Shown: positions 63,672 through 63,787 of the stretch, one piece after another
Layout: each line of letters starts with the position of its first letter
Numbering within the stretch: position 1 is the first letter of the stretch
Source of the DNA: Spirochaetales bacterium
GTDB lineage: Bacteria; Spirochaetota; Spirochaetia; UBA9216
Direction of reading: 5' to 3'
Length of the DNA: 63,787 nt
Assembly (NCBI GenBank): GCA_016839055.1
Contig: JAEKNX010000022.1
Coordinates: forward strand, 1 to 63,787
Made by a program: the position numbers and the translations under genes
Notes under the pieces: generated by a model
Database searches by the model: none
The model's input: the letters and a program-made list of their open reading frames with translations, nothing else
Told to the model about the DNA's origin: nothing

Positions 63672-63787
63672 AAATCATTAGAGCCCTGAGATTTTTGTGG
63701 AAAACTTTTACGGCTCCTCACAAGAATTTGAAACTGGATTCAGGTCTTGGCAACTTTCCCATACAATGATAAAGAGCAAGTTTGTAG
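63668..63787 (+). pseudogene. 5' end of a probable acyltransferase gene, disrupted
   Basis: ATG overlaps the chain-length-factor stop as ATGA. The first 14 codons (MKIIRALRFLWKTF) look like the start of a PlsC-type acyltransferase expected at this place in an aryl-polyene cluster. The frame then loses character and reaches TGA at 63767. The sequence after about 63711 shows no relation to that family. Either another element has inserted, or the window edge lies at an assembly break. Confidence 0.55.

Overview
The window is about 63.8 kb of moderate-GC bacterial chromosome. It looks like a free-living anaerobic or fermentative spirochaete. This is an inference from gene content, with no rRNA or marker gene to confirm it. 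The content that suggests it: periplasmic beta-barrel proteins, PEGA/TPR and coiled-coil envelope proteins, two membrane HD-GYP proteins, an excisionase-HTH/PTS-IIA regulator, an NADH-type [FeFe] hydrogenase, a hydrogenase-4-like membrane complex, and the start of an aryl-polyene-like cluster. I found no rRNA, tRNA or CRISPR array.

Layout. 0-2 kb: an accessory patch with an integron attC-like palindrome, short IS-end-like repeats and a degenerate IS3-family element. 2-4 kb: an outer-membrane-like protein and a HisKA_2-type sensor kinase. 4-9.3 kb (minus strand): one operon, yedF, cysteine-desulfurase-like, DUF3343, selD, metY, metA, joining selenium handling to methionine synthesis. 9.5-13.4 kb: a small hypothetical gene, an MBL-fold hydrolase and a YyaL-type protein. 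13.5-21.5 kb (plus strand): a promoter, an HTH/PTS-IIA regulator and a six-gene energy-converting-hydrogenase-like complex. Its catalytic subunit has lost all four Ni-Fe cysteines, so it is an Ehr-type complex and not a hydrogenase. 21.5-28.5 kb: Na+/solute symporter, methyltransferase, VF530 protein, purU, an unusually long GH13-like phosphorylase and an ArsR-type regulator. 28.5-36 kb: a small ORF with its own promoter, then the histidine-degradation operon (marR-like regulator, hutH, hutU, fused ftcD, hutI, all minus). 36-40 kb: a long imperfect palindrome and hydC-hydB-hydA. 40-48 kb: envelope proteins, an HD-GYP phosphodiesterase, GNAT and MFS genes. 48-52.7 kb: a kinase/sigma-54 regulator pair followed by a remnant copy of the regulator's 3' end and an array of GTTATAAC palindromes. 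52.8-56.3 kb: amidohydrolase plus a two-gene symporter. 56.3-56.9 kb: a 49-residue peptide gene with a consensus promoter and strong terminator, next to a 230-bp nested inverted-repeat element. 56.9-63.8 kb: two acyltransferases, a 7TM HD-GYP protein, a radical SAM protein, then a methyltransferase and a ketosynthase-like chain-length factor. The following gene is broken at the window edge.

How the genes fit together. HutHUI and FtcD convert histidine to glutamate, ammonia and one-carbon tetrahydrofolate, and PurU can release formate from that pool. HydABC can dispose of reducing equivalents as H2. The Ehr complex could couple an unknown redox reaction to ion pumping. MetA has the acetyl-CoA-type Glu111, matching the O-acetylhomoserine-using MetY beside it. 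The strongest candidates for something undescribed are the 49-residue peptide with its adjacent nested palindrome, and the cysteine-less complex with its dedicated regulator.
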